Part shown: positions 51,254 through 59,183 of the stretch, piece by piece | How the letters are laid out: every line of letters starts with the position of its first letter | Position numbering within the stretch: position 1 is the stretch's first letter | Origin: DTCV01 sp964641155 | GTDB taxonomy: Archaea; Thermoproteota; Thermoprotei_A; Sulfolobales; NBVN01 | Length of the DNA: 64,000 bases | Reading direction: 5' to 3' | Assembly (NCBI GenBank): GCA_964641155.1 | Contig: CAZXJO010000006.1 | Span: 47,769-111,768, forward strand | Position numbers and translations under genes: made by a program | Notes under the pieces: generated by a model | What the model was told of the DNA's origin: nothing | Database searches by the model: none | Seen by the model: the letters and a program-made list of their open reading frames with translations, nothing else

Positions 51254-52024
51254 ATGGCTAAGTGGTTGCACGAGATGAGCTGGTTAGATGTAAGTGAATA
51301 TCTGAAGGTTGATGACAGGGTTATCATACCGGTGGGCAGTGTTGAGCAGCACGGGAAATTCGCACCCTTAGGTACCGATACCTTAATAGCTATATCGTTG
51401 GCTGAAGATGCTAGCGAAAGAACTGGAGTCATGGCCGCACCCCCTCTATGGTTTGGGTGGAGCCCACACCACATGGCCGCACCAGGCACCATAAACATAC
51501 GCCCCGAGGTCTTAGTGGAAGTCCTCTACGATGTCATAGCCTCTTTAAGCGAACACGGGTTCAGGCGGTTCCTCATAATAAATGGCCATAGAATAGTTAA
51601 CGTACCCTGGATGCAGATCGCGGTTGAAAGGGCTAAGAGAATCCTCAAAGTGAAGGCAGTGATCTTCGACCCAGCTTATGCTAGTAAGGAAATCGCGGAT
51701 AAGTTAGGTTTCGGACCGGTGGGACATGCTGAGGAGATAGAGATCTCCCACATGCTGTATAAGTACCCCAGGCTGATAAGGCCTGAGTTGATGAAAGATT
51801 TCAGACCGGCTGAAAGGCACTTATATCATGTAGACCCTAGGGACCCTAGGGACACTCTGTGCTACGTCCCTTCGACCAAGGAAGAAATGAGCAAGCTGGC
51901 TGAGGTCAGTGGTGATTACATAACCGGCAGTCCGTCGAAGGCGTCCGCGGAGAAAGGCAAGGACTATCATGAACATTTAATAGCCAGGCTTGTTGAGGTA
52001 CTTGAGCAGTTGAAGGTGATGTGA
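51254..52024 (+). CDS. Creatininase-family amidohydrolase
   Basis: 256 residues. Metal ligands Glu31, His33 and Asp42 sit in PVGSVEQHGKFAPLGTD; ANPWM-type FGWSPHHM follows, then LIINGHRI and GPVGHAEEIEIS with a later Glu. Creatininases hydrolyse cyclic or peptide-like amides; substrates in archaea are rarely known. It is 3 bp ahead of the DUF3311-symporter pair, so the symporter may import its substrate. Confidence 0.88.
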   Translation: MAKWLHEMSWLDVSEYLKVDDRVIIPVGSVEQHGKFAPLGTDTLIAISLAEDASERTGVMAAPPLWFGWSPHHMAAPGTINIRPEVLVEVLYDVIASLSEHGFRRFLIINGHRIVNVPWMQIAVERAKRILKVKAVIFDPAYASKEIADKLGFGPVGHAEEIEISHMLYKYPRLIRPELMKDFRPAERHLYHVDPRDPRDTLCYVPSTKEEMSKLAEVSGDYITGSPSKASAEKGKDYHEHLIARLVEVLEQLKVM

Positions 52025-52027
52025 GCC

Positions 52028-52246
52028 GTGAACCCGGTTGAGAAGGTATTAGTGGTGGTTGTGATTGCTGCGATACTGCTTTCAAATCCCCCAATACTTA
52101 ACTATGTTAACGACTACTGTAAGACCGCATTACTGACCTTCGGTGTGCCTACGCTATGGCTTTACCTAACTACCATATGGAGCGTGGTTATACTGATGTT
52201 CATCATCACGGCCGTAACGGTTAAAGAAGGAGTTGAAGGTGAGTGA
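52028..52246 (+). CDS. DUF3311-like small subunit of a sodium symporter
   Basis: 72 residues with two helices (KVLVVVVIAAILLSN and TLWLYLTTIWSVVILMFIITA). This small protein commonly precedes SSS symporters and is thought to assist them. It overlaps the symporter gene by 4 bp. Confidence 0.75.
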   Translation: MNPVEKVLVVVVIAAILLSNPPILNYVNDYCKTALLTFGVPTLWLYLTTIWSVVILMFIITAVTVKEGVEGE

Positions 52247-53688
52247 GCATGGTGCAGGAACCGGTCTTAGGTGTAGCAATCCTGCTTAGTTGGTTGGTAG
52301 TGCTGGTGGCCGTATCAGTCCTAAGTTCTAGATATAGGAAGCTTAGCGTTGCGGACTTCGCAACCACAGGAGGTACGTTAGGTATTGTCACACTGCTCTT
52401 CACTTACAGCGCCACATACCACAGCGCATATGCCTTCATGGGCACCACAGGAGCCATCTACGTGCACGGCATCGCGTGGTGGGATAACGTCCACTGGGTG
52501 GTACTACCCCCAATACTCATGTGGTTCATAGGTAGGAAGGTTTGGAGGCTGTCAAGGGAGCATGGGTTGATATCGTACGGCGACTACCTCAGATACACTT
52601 ATTCGGGGGGAGGTGTGTACACCCACGGCATAAACTTAGTCGCAAGTGTGGCAGGCTTCGTCTACGTCCTACTGTACACAGCTATACAAGGGTTGGGTGT
52701 GGCGTATCTGTTTGAGATTGCTTCAAGGGGGTACATATCAGCTGACATGGGCTTAGCGGTGTTCGTCTTACTGAACGCCATCATAGTGTTTGTGGGTGGG
52801 GCACGTGGTGTTGCATGGACAGATACCGTACAAGGTATCTTCATGTTCGTGGCGTACATTGCGGCATCTATTTACATCCCCACAGTGGCGTTAGGAGGGG
52901 TGTTCCAGGCATATAGTAGGGCGGCTCAGGAAATACCTCAGTGGCTTTACTTACCGGGCCCCGCCGGACTCTACACACCACAGTATTGGGTGTCACTGTG
53001 GCTTACGGTAACGTTGGGTATGGTTGTGATGCCGCATATATGGCTGAGGTACTATATGGCGAGGTCATTACGTGTTCTGAAGTGGGCCTCAGTATTCAGC
53101 GCAATTTACATGACTTACATATACACCTTCACCCCCGCCTTGGGGCTTACTGCCAAACTCCTTTACCCTAAATACCCGGTCCCAGATAGGCTGGTCCCCG
53201 AAATGTTGCTCACATACGCACCCTTCGCCTTTGCGGCGACGGTAATGGCTGGGGCGTTAGCAGCAGCATTAAGTACGTCGGACTCGCAACTCCACTCAGT
53301 GACTAACATATTAGTGGTTGACCTCTACAAACCATACGTAAAACCTGATGCCGATGACAAGCACCTATATAACGTCGCTAAAGCGGCTTCTATATTGCTA
53401 GGAGGTATGGTGGCTTTAATAAGCTACACGAGGCCTGGCATATTCCTAAACATACTTTCAATGGCGACTGCGGGGACGGCGGCCCTATTCCCGATATTCG
53501 TAACGCCTCTAATCTGGCGTAGAGTGACCCCAGTTGCGGGATTCGTAAGCGCGTTAGTGAGTGAGGTTGTCGTAGCGCTGACAACATTCGTAGTGAGAGA
53601 TCCTTTAGGCATAGCCTCAGGACTGTGGGGCTTAATGGTATCAACAACCCTTCTAATACTAATAACACTTCTCACCAAGAAGTCTTAA
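52243..53688 (+). CDS. Sodium:solute symporter (SSS family)
   Basis: 481 residues with about 13 helices. Family features: RYRKLSVADFATTGGTLGIVTLLFTYSATYHSAYAFMG, GGARGVAWTDTVQGIFMFVAYI (the core helix 5 motif), and GALAAALSTSDSQLHSVTNI, which contributes the sodium site. Substrate undetermined; linkage with the creatininase-family amidase suggests an amide or small nitrogen compound. An internal ATG two codons in is an equally good start. Confidence 0.92.
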   Translation: MSMVQEPVLGVAILLSWLVVLVAVSVLSSRYRKLSVADFATTGGTLGIVTLLFTYSATYHSAYAFMGTTGAIYVHGIAWWDNVHWVVLPPILMWFIGRKVWRLSREHGLISYGDYLRYTYSGGGVYTHGINLVASVAGFVYVLLYTAIQGLGVAYLFEIASRGYISADMGLAVFVLLNAIIVFVGGARGVAWTDTVQGIFMFVAYIAASIYIPTVALGGVFQAYSRAAQEIPQWLYLPGPAGLYTPQYWVSLWLTVTLGMVVMPHIWLRYYMARSLRVLKWASVFSAIYMTYIYTFTPALGLTAKLLYPKYPVPDRLVPEMLLTYAPFAFAATVMAGALAAALSTSDSQLHSVTNILVVDLYKPYVKPDADDKHLYNVAKAASILLGGMVALISYTRPGIFLNILSMATAGTAALFPIFVTPLIWRRVTPVAGFVSALVSEVVVALTTFVVRDPLGIASGLWGLMVSTTLLILITLLTKKS

Positions 53689-53705
53689 CAGAGAAATTGA
53701 ACACT

Positions 53706-53718
53706 ATTTTTATTTTTA
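53706..53718 (+). terminator. T-rich terminator after the symporter operon
   Basis: Two T-runs (TTTTTATTTTT) about 20 nt past the stop codon, suitable for U-dependent archaeal termination. Confidence 0.5.
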
Positions 53719-53808
53719 ACTAATTCTGATTGGGATAGTGTAGGACATCGTGAATTATTTCGTGGATTAGTCAGTGATTAATGATCTTTCAGGACATACT
53801 CATAACGT

Positions 53809-54282
53809 TTAAGATGCTAGGGTCTCCTTAATGTTGGGGGTCTCCTTAACTATCCTGAACGCTATGTTCGTTACCGACCTCTTTATGTACTGATGCTTTA
53901 GTAACCTCTTGATGAACTTATCTAACTCTTCCATAGTCTTGAACGTTGTTAGAATGGCAATGTCGTACTCCCCCGTTATGTCGTAAACCGCTCTCACGTT
54001 CGGTTCAGAAGTTAACATTTTCTCAACCTCCTCGATATGCGCTCCATCAACCTGAAGCAATGTTATAGCGTTTACCTGATACCGCAGTTTCGAGTAGTCA
54101 ATCAGGGCAGCGTAGCCCTTAATCACCCCCAACCTCTCAAGCTTCCTTAACCTACTGAGTACTGTTGACGGTGCTCTCTTAACGATTTTCGAGATCTCCC
54201 TAACACTCAACCTGGCGTTATCCTTAAGCAGGTTAATGATGGCCAAGTCCAGTTCATCTAGCCCGACCTCACCCACCCACAA
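53809..54282 (-). CDS. Lrp/AsnC-family transcriptional regulator
   Basis: 157 residues if started at TTG. N-terminal helix-turn-helix begins VGLDELDLAIINLLKDNARLSVREISKIVKRAPSTVLSRLRKLERLGVI. The C-terminal RAM domain (about 75-140) includes TGEYDIAILTTFKTMEELDKFIKRLL. A frame open to 54351 adds 23 residues that do not resemble Lrp proteins, and GGAGG lies just before the codon chosen (TTG 54282; GTG 54276 is also possible). Such proteins sense amino acids. Confidence 0.9.
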   Translation of the reverse strand: MWVGEVGLDELDLAIINLLKDNARLSVREISKIVKRAPSTVLSRLRKLERLGVIKGYAALIDYSKLRYQVNAITLLQVDGAHIEEVEKMLTSEPNVRAVYDITGEYDIAILTTFKTMEELDKFIKRLLKHQYIKRSVTNIAFRIVKETPNIKETLAS

Positions 54283-54438
54283 ACAACCTCCTAGTAGTAG
54301 TTTCCATTCATCATAATTAAGTGTTAATAATCCGAACGTGGTACCTTTCACGTATTTCTAAATCACCGCATAAACAGCTTCCCGTAATTGCTGCTTGTTG
54401 CAACTTAAATTAAAAATTGTAGAAGATTAGTGTTTGAC

Positions 54439-54639
54439 TTACCTTAATCTTACTTTAACACCTAACCCTGGTTCGTTAAATACTTCCAGGGCTCCATTCT
54501 CCATTTTAATTCCTACCGCCGGGTTGCCCTCTAGAAGTAGCAGTAACCTTCCTACCTCACTTATGGTTATGTTTGGTCTCGAGAAGTGTTTGTGGAGTCC
54601 TGCATCCCCTACAAATATACCGGATAGAGGGGGTCGGAA
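54439..54639 (-). pseudogene. C-terminal gene remnant (67 codons)
   Basis: A reverse-strand frame with coding character but no start, entered from a stop codon. It includes VGDAGLHKHFSRPNITISEV and ends LEVFNEPGLGVKVRLR before TAA. The N-E-P-G-L-G-V ending resembles the C-terminus of enolase-superfamily (mandelate racemase type) enzymes, which is a weak guess. The rest of the 416-bp gap around it is AT-rich promoter DNA. Confidence 0.45.
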
Positions 54640-54670
54640 CTAATCCCTCTTCAATTAGGTCTTTTTAGAC

Positions 54671-54701
54671 TATAGTTTGGTTTTTTAATTTAAAAACTAT
54701 A
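54671..54701. promoter_or_regulatory. Inverted repeat upstream of the peroxiredoxin gene
   Basis: TATAGTTT and its reverse complement AAACTATA, 15 nt apart, in the AT-rich DNA before the peroxiredoxin promoter (TATA AAATTTATAAAC near 54725). Possible operator. Confidence 0.35.
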
Positions 54702-54767
54702 AAATAACCTATTATGAGTGAAAATTTATAAACCTTTGTTATATTTAGTTAAATATGGTGTTAAAAA

Positions 54768-55487
54768 GTGCCTGGAACGATACCCCTAATAGGAGAAAAA
54801 TTTCCTGAAATGATAGTTGAGACAACACATGGTGTGAGAAAGCTGCCGGACGACTACAAAGGCATGTGGCTCGTGATATTCAGCCACCCAGCCGACTTTA
54901 CGCCGGTATGTACAACTGAGTTCGTGAGTTTTGCGGTTAGATACAATGAGTTCAAAGAGTTAAACACGGAACTCATAGGGCTAAGCGTTGACAGTGTATT
55001 CTCACATATCAAGTGGGTTGAGTGGATCAAAGAAAATCTTGGTTATGAAATACCGTTCCCAATTATTGCAGACCCCAATGGCGAGGTGTCCAGGAAGCTT
55101 GGATTCCTCCATACGCAGAGCGCTACTCACACTGTTAGAGCGGTTATAATCGTAGACCCGGAGGGGGTAATCAGAGCAATACTCTACTATCCACAAGAAG
55201 CTGGTAGAAACATGGATGAAATACTCAGACTATTAGTAATACTGCAAGTGAACACCCAGTACAAGAGGGCTCTACCAGCCAACTGGCCAAACAATGAACT
55301 GATTGGCTCCTCGGTAATAGTTCCGCCGGCTAAAACGGTGAAGGATGCGCAGGAAAGGGCAAAGCAGTTCAAGTGCTTCGACTGGTGGCTCTGCTACGAA
55401 GAAGGGAAAGTGCCAACGGACCTGGTTGAAAAGGTAAGGAAGTTCCTGCAGAGGGTTGCAACACCGTTTTCCGGTTTGAAGAAGTAG
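54768..55487 (+). CDS. Peroxiredoxin (archaeal Prx6-like)
   Basis: Thiol peroxidase of 239 residues, cytoplasmic. Peroxidatic Cys48 sits in SHPADFTPVCTTEF. Resolving cysteines Cys203 and Cys209 sit in QFKCFDWWLCYE, the arrangement of thermophilic archaeal Prx enzymes such as that of Aeropyrum. The C-terminal extension gives the ring-forming type. Started from GTG. Codon use is AT-richer than in most of the window. Confidence 0.95.
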   Translation: MPGTIPLIGEKFPEMIVETTHGVRKLPDDYKGMWLVIFSHPADFTPVCTTEFVSFAVRYNEFKELNTELIGLSVDSVFSHIKWVEWIKENLGYEIPFPIIADPNGEVSRKLGFLHTQSATHTVRAVIIVDPEGVIRAILYYPQEAGRNMDEILRLLVILQVNTQYKRALPANWPNNELIGSSVIVPPAKTVKDAQERAKQFKCFDWWLCYEEGKVPTDLVEKVRKFLQRVATPFSGLKK

Positions 55488-55675
55488 GGTTTTCCATAAA
55501 CCATATTTTTCCTCCAGTTCTCCTCCTCTTGAACACCTATAAAGCAGTGTAGAGGTCGCAATACATTTGTTTTGCCTAAGCGGTAGTAAGAGGGTCCTTT
55601 TGAGTCACTGCTTCACACTATAAGCTTTAAGCTCCTCCTTTAGATCATAGATCGTTTATTGCATGGTGGGAGGAG

Positions 55676-56290
55676 ATGAGTGAAAAGGACTCTGTTAGNN
55701 NNNNNNNNTCTGTTAGTGCATCGTTGGCTAGGACGATAATATATGCAATAATCTTGGTGGCAGTGCTCGCCGCAACGCACTGGCTTTTCAGTGAGAGCTT
55801 CCTCGCTAGAATGATAGGAGACTACGAATCATATGCAGTCATAATTGTGACTCTAGCACTAGGCTGGATGATAGTCAACGCCGTGGCATCAATGTTCTAC
55901 GCCATGGCCAAACAAAGGTATGGAGCCTCTACTGCGGCCGCTGTTAGAAGTATGATCAAGATACTAGGACTTGGCGCACTGCTAGCAGGTATTGCCGGTG
56001 GGGTGGCCGGTGGCGCAGCTGGGGTAGCACTAGGTGGTTTCATAGGCTTAGTCATAGGTTTTGCTACACAGCAAGTACTGGGACAGACAGTAGCGGGGAT
56101 GTTCATCCTACTAGCAAGGCCCTTCAAAATCGGGGACTTAGTCGACATCGCTGGTGAAAGCGAAGTAAGGGTAAAAGACATCTCTACGATGTTTACTGTG
56201 GTTCAGAGAAAGGATGGCACAGAAGTATTAATACCTAGTAGCATGATCATCGGGTCGAAGATCGTTGTTAGAGAGAGAAGCAGGGAGTAA
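55676..56290 (+). CDS. Small-conductance mechanosensitive channel (MscS-like), interrupted by an assembly gap
   Basis: About 204 residues as written. Three helices, the third being the glycine/alanine-rich pore helix GGVAGGAAGVALGGFIGLVIGFATQQVLGQTVAG, followed by the LARPFKIGDLVDIAG beta domain. It ends soon after IPSSMIIGSKIVV, so the large C-terminal vestibule of full MscS is missing; short archaeal forms exist. Ten N bases lie after codon 7. Removing them and one copy of the flanking octamer gives a continuous MSEKDSVSASLARTII start. ATG has a GGAGGAG site. Confidence 0.87.
   Translation: MSEKDSVXXXXSVSASLARTIIYAIILVAVLAATHWLFSESFLARMIGDYESYAVIIVTLALGWMIVNAVASMFYAMAKQRYGASTAAAVRSMIKILGLGALLAGIAGGVAGGAAGVALGGFIGLVIGFATQQVLGQTVAGMFILLARPFKIGDLVDIAGESEVRVKDISTMFTVVQRKDGTEVLIPSSMIIGSKIVVRERSRE
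55699..55708. other. Assembly gap of ten N with the same octamer on both sides
   Basis: TCTGTTAG is present immediately before and after the N-run. The duplicated octamer suggests the two contigs overlap by eight bases and nothing is missing. Confidence 0.8.
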
Positions 56291-56401
56291 CCCCTTTTCC
56301 ACCCTTATTTACCCTCACCCCTTTCAAAACACATTAAATCCTCCCAAACTTCAGCTATTTTGATGTTGGACCCGAACGGAAATGAATTTCAACGATAGGA
56401 T

Positions 56402-56786
56402 ATGCCTTTACCGGTTCCGCACACCGAAGCCTACTACGAGGTCTTAGAGGGATATGTAGGACATGGTATTAGACCAGGGCTCTGGAATACATGAGTTATT
56501 ATGGATGACTTATTCGAGGATGACGCCTTACACTATGATAGAGTAGTAATAAGAACGACTAGGGTTCTCGGGGAGCTGAGGTAGGGGTAGAGTTGTTTCA
56601 CTCGGTAACCACGACACAGCTAGTGGTAGGGAGGGACTAGACTTACCTGGTGGGGCGGGGTTGACGCATTTAACGCAATTCAAGGAAGAAATGAACCGAC
56701 CGGCGCTACACCCACCAGTCTCCGAAGACGATAAAACAGTCTTTTACGGAGTACCTGATTCCAGAAGTGGTGGTACAGGGAGGTAG
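56402..56786 (+). pseudogene. Decayed gene (in-frame stop and frameshift)
   Basis: Two pieces with coding character. The first (56402-56584) includes TEAYYEVLEGYVGHGIRPGL, a TGA at 56492, then DDALHYDRVVIRTTRVLGEL. The second (56592-56786, different frame) includes VVSLGNHDTASGREGLDLPG and THLTQFKEEMN, ending at TAG. I do not recognise the family. The pieces lie between the MscS gene and the 3' end of tRNA-Arg. The rest of this 570-bp stretch has nothing supportable. Confidence 0.5.
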
Positions 56787-56862
56787 GGCACTTTAAACAG
56801 AGTCAAAGGCGTAGATCCGCAACCTACGTGAGGGCGCGGAGGTAAATAGACTGGAAGTGAGG

Positions 56863-56937
56863 CGGGCCCGCCGGGATTTGAACCCGGGTCCTCCGGCTCC
56901 GGAGGCCGGCGCCCTGTCCTGGCTGGGCGACGGGCCC
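56863..56937 (-). tRNA. tRNA-Arg (anticodon CCG)
   Basis: The reverse strand gives a complete cloverleaf: acceptor GGGCCCG/CGGGCCC, D stem GCCC/GGGC, anticodon stem CCGGC/GCCGG with loop CTCCGGA (anticodon CCG) and T stem CCGGG/CCCGG with loop TTCAAAT. Discriminator is G. Only CC of the 3' CCA is encoded, unlike the tRNA-Ala of this window. No intron. A TATA element (reverse strand ACATTATAAGC at about 56957-56966) is in the right place. Confidence 0.96.
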
Positions 56938-57001
56938 TAATCATTATCGTTTGTAAGCTTATAATGTTGTCCTCTTCATTAATACGTCCTAGGAGAGACG
57001 A

Positions 57002-58279
57002 GTGCTCGAATACTTTAAGTGTTGGTTGGGTTTGGTCGTGTTGGCGTTCCTAGTTGTGAGCCTACTCATTAGGAGTAGGAGGCCTTGGATACCTGTTTGG
57101 TGTATCATGGCCTTCTCATCCTTTATGGTCATTATTTTCGGCTTAGTGAGCTTCGACGAAATCAGTTCGGTTGTGGACATTGATGTCATATTGTTCCTCA
57201 TCGGGATGTTCAGCTTAGTGGGGGTTGCTGAGTCCTCAGGGTTACTTAAAGTTATTTCTGTGTGGTTCATCTCACTTTTCAAGAGAAGGATCACCTTAAT
57301 ACTCGCATCATCCGTTTTGTTCGGTCTGCTAGCAGCTTTCACAGTGAACGACACTGTAGCACTCATGGGCCCCTCAATAGCATACACGATATCGAGGATT
57401 GCCCGAGTGAACCCCAAACTCATGTTCCTACTGCTAGCGTTCTCGCTGACCGTTGGCTCTGTGATGACACCCATAGGCAACCCTCAAAACGTCCTTATAG
57501 CTGTGGAGTCAGGTATGGAAGCACCTTTCATCAAATTCACCTATAAGCTTACCCTACCAACGTTCATCAACTTGATCTTGACGGCGCTTATCCTGGTGAA
57601 ACTTTTCAGAGTTAGGGATGAGAGGTTAAACGTGGGATTAATACCCCATGAAGCCCTTGTGAATAAGCGTGATGCTGCCTTAGCGGGTGCCGGCCTGACG
57701 TTAACGGTAACCGCACTCGTGGTTAACGACCTCCTACAGCTCTACGGCGGACCCCACATAACGTATAGGGGCGTCATACCCTTCACTATAGCGGCAGGTA
57801 CGTACATACTGACCAGCAATCCTAGGAAGACTTTATCAGATGTTGACTGGGGAACCATCATCTTCTTCACAACGATGTTCATAACGACTGAAGGTGTTTG
57901 GAACAGCGGAGTCCTACAACCAATTCTAAAACTCATAGTGCCTTACAAGGCTGAGGGAATTCCGGGGATTTTAGGAATAACCCTCACATCGCTACTGCTG
58001 AGTCAACTACTGAGTAACGTGCCGTTCGTCAAGTTATTCCTGAACTACATGAAGGACCTAGGCTACACGTCCTTAGACAACGATGCATGGTTGGCCCTAG
58101 CAATGGCCTCAACCGTTGCAGGGAACCTGACAATCCTGGGAGCTGCGTCAAACATAATAGTGCTGGAGACATTAGAGTCCAAAATGAAGACGACCATAAC
58201 GTTCGTTGAGTTCCTGAAATACGGATGTGTGGTCACACTAGCTAACTGCTTAGTATACCTAGCCTTCTTCGTTATCTAA
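57002..58279 (+). CDS. ArsB/NhaD/SLC13-type anion permease
   Basis: 425 residues with about 11-12 helices. Landmarks: DVILFLIGMFSLVGVAESSG, AAFTVNDTVALMGPSI, SVMTPIGNPQNVLIA (the ion-transporter superfamily motif), with the second-half counterpart SQLLSNVPFVKLFL and AGNLTILGAASNIIV. Could transport arsenite, dicarboxylates or exchange Na+/H+. No arsenic genes are adjacent. Start GTG; the TATA of the tRNA region may act in both directions. Confidence 0.88.
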   Translation: MLEYFKCWLGLVVLAFLVVSLLIRSRRPWIPVWCIMAFSSFMVIIFGLVSFDEISSVVDIDVILFLIGMFSLVGVAESSGLLKVISVWFISLFKRRITLILASSVLFGLLAAFTVNDTVALMGPSIAYTISRIARVNPKLMFLLLAFSLTVGSVMTPIGNPQNVLIAVESGMEAPFIKFTYKLTLPTFINLILTALILVKLFRVRDERLNVGLIPHEALVNKRDAALAGAGLTLTVTALVVNDLLQLYGGPHITYRGVIPFTIAAGTYILTSNPRKTLSDVDWGTIIFFTTMFITTEGVWNSGVLQPILKLIVPYKAEGIPGILGITLTSLLLSQLLSNVPFVKLFLNYMKDLGYTSLDNDAWLALAMASTVAGNLTILGAASNIIVLETLESKMKTTITFVEFLKYGCVVTLANCLVYLAFFVI

Positions 58280-58340
58280 CGGTAAAACACATGAGAGGCA
58301 GTTACCGACATCGACATCTTATAAAAAGCAGTGAGCTCGC

Positions 58341-59072
58341 TCATCGAGAATGAAGCAAGGTCCCCAGCTTAGCTAGATCGGGCGTCGGATATGTCAGCTT
58401 GCTATGAGTCAAGTTCAGGTGCGCTAAGACCTCAGCAAGTTTAAGTGACACCTTGACTGGGTTGATTACAGGCACTCCCAACTTGCGAGATAGGGCATCA
58501 TCGACCATTGCAAACCCCATGGACATGCACCCTAGGACCAAAGCCTCTGCCTTACCAAAGCCTATTAGGTTCTCCACCTTCTTCGCAACGATCTCTCCTA
58601 AACCCTCACGAAGGTTTTGAATGTCCGCGACCTTGAGGTCTAGGGAAACCACATCGTAAACCCTGTTCGAATACCCGTAGGCTTCCAGCTGATTCCACGT
58701 GAGCGGTACCGTAGTAGTTAGCGGCGTCAACACAGCGAATTTTCTCGCCAAAGTTGAAGCAACCGCGAATGAAGCCTCCCCAGGGCCTACCACGGGTTTT
58801 TGGACTAACTCCCTTGCAGCCCTTAATCCAGGGTCACCAAAACATCCAATTATAAATGCGTCGTACTGCTCCCGCATCTCATACAGTTTACTGAAGTAGG
58901 AAACCGCAGCGTATTCCTCCTCAACACTGCTCTCTATGGTGTAAGGGCCTTCATCGACGGTAATGACGTCAACAGAGCTTTCCTTGAATGCCAACGAGTT
59001 AAGTATGGATTGCCTCCTAATCAACTCATCCGGATGCATCCCAGTTCCAGGGATTATGTAAGCTATCCTCAT
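58341..59072 (-). CDS. Asp/Glu/hydantoin racemase family protein
   Basis: 243 residues. The two catalytic cysteines of the family are in FIIGCFGDPG (about Cys74) and LVLGCMSMGF (about Cys180). MRIAYIIPGTG at the start and ESSVDVITVDEGPYTIES are typical of hydantoin racemases. I start at the ATG of MRIAYI and not at the GTG eleven codons earlier. A TATA-like TTTTTAAAT lies immediately beside that GTG, and transcription would begin downstream of it. It would interconvert amino acid or hydantoin enantiomers. Confidence 0.87.
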   Translation of the reverse strand: MRIAYIIPGTGMHPDELIRRQSILNSLAFKESSVDVITVDEGPYTIESSVEEEYAAVSYFSKLYEMREQYDAFIIGCFGDPGLRAARELVQKPVVGPGEASFAVASTLARKFAVLTPLTTTVPLTWNQLEAYGYSNRVYDVVSLDLKVADIQNLREGLGEIVAKKVENLIGFGKAEALVLGCMSMGFAMVDDALSRKLGVPVINPVKVSLKLAEVLAHLNLTHSKLTYPTPDLAKLGTLLHSR

Positions 59073-59140
59073 AGGTGAAGACCCCCACAACTTTAACGTC
59101 TTCACATTTAAAAACGATTTGAGCTACTCGGAGGGGCTCT

Positions 59141-59150
59141 AACCTTTATA
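59141..59150 (+). promoter_or_regulatory. TATA-box promoter of the M19 dipeptidase gene
   Basis: CCTTTATAAG about 35 nt before the ATG, in the 111 bp between divergent genes. Confidence 0.55.
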
Positions 59151-59183
59151 AGTCCTGCCTTAAGAGGTAAGAGGTAATCAGGT

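Noticed and set aside
53740..53800. Possible fourth C/D sRNA
   Set aside because: Although similar to the feoC-end candidate, it has no CTGA at the D position and no C box of acceptable quality on either strand.
56744..56944. 66-codon reverse frame
   Set aside because: It overlays tRNA-Arg on the same strand; its arginine/proline-rich product comes from the GC-rich tRNA.
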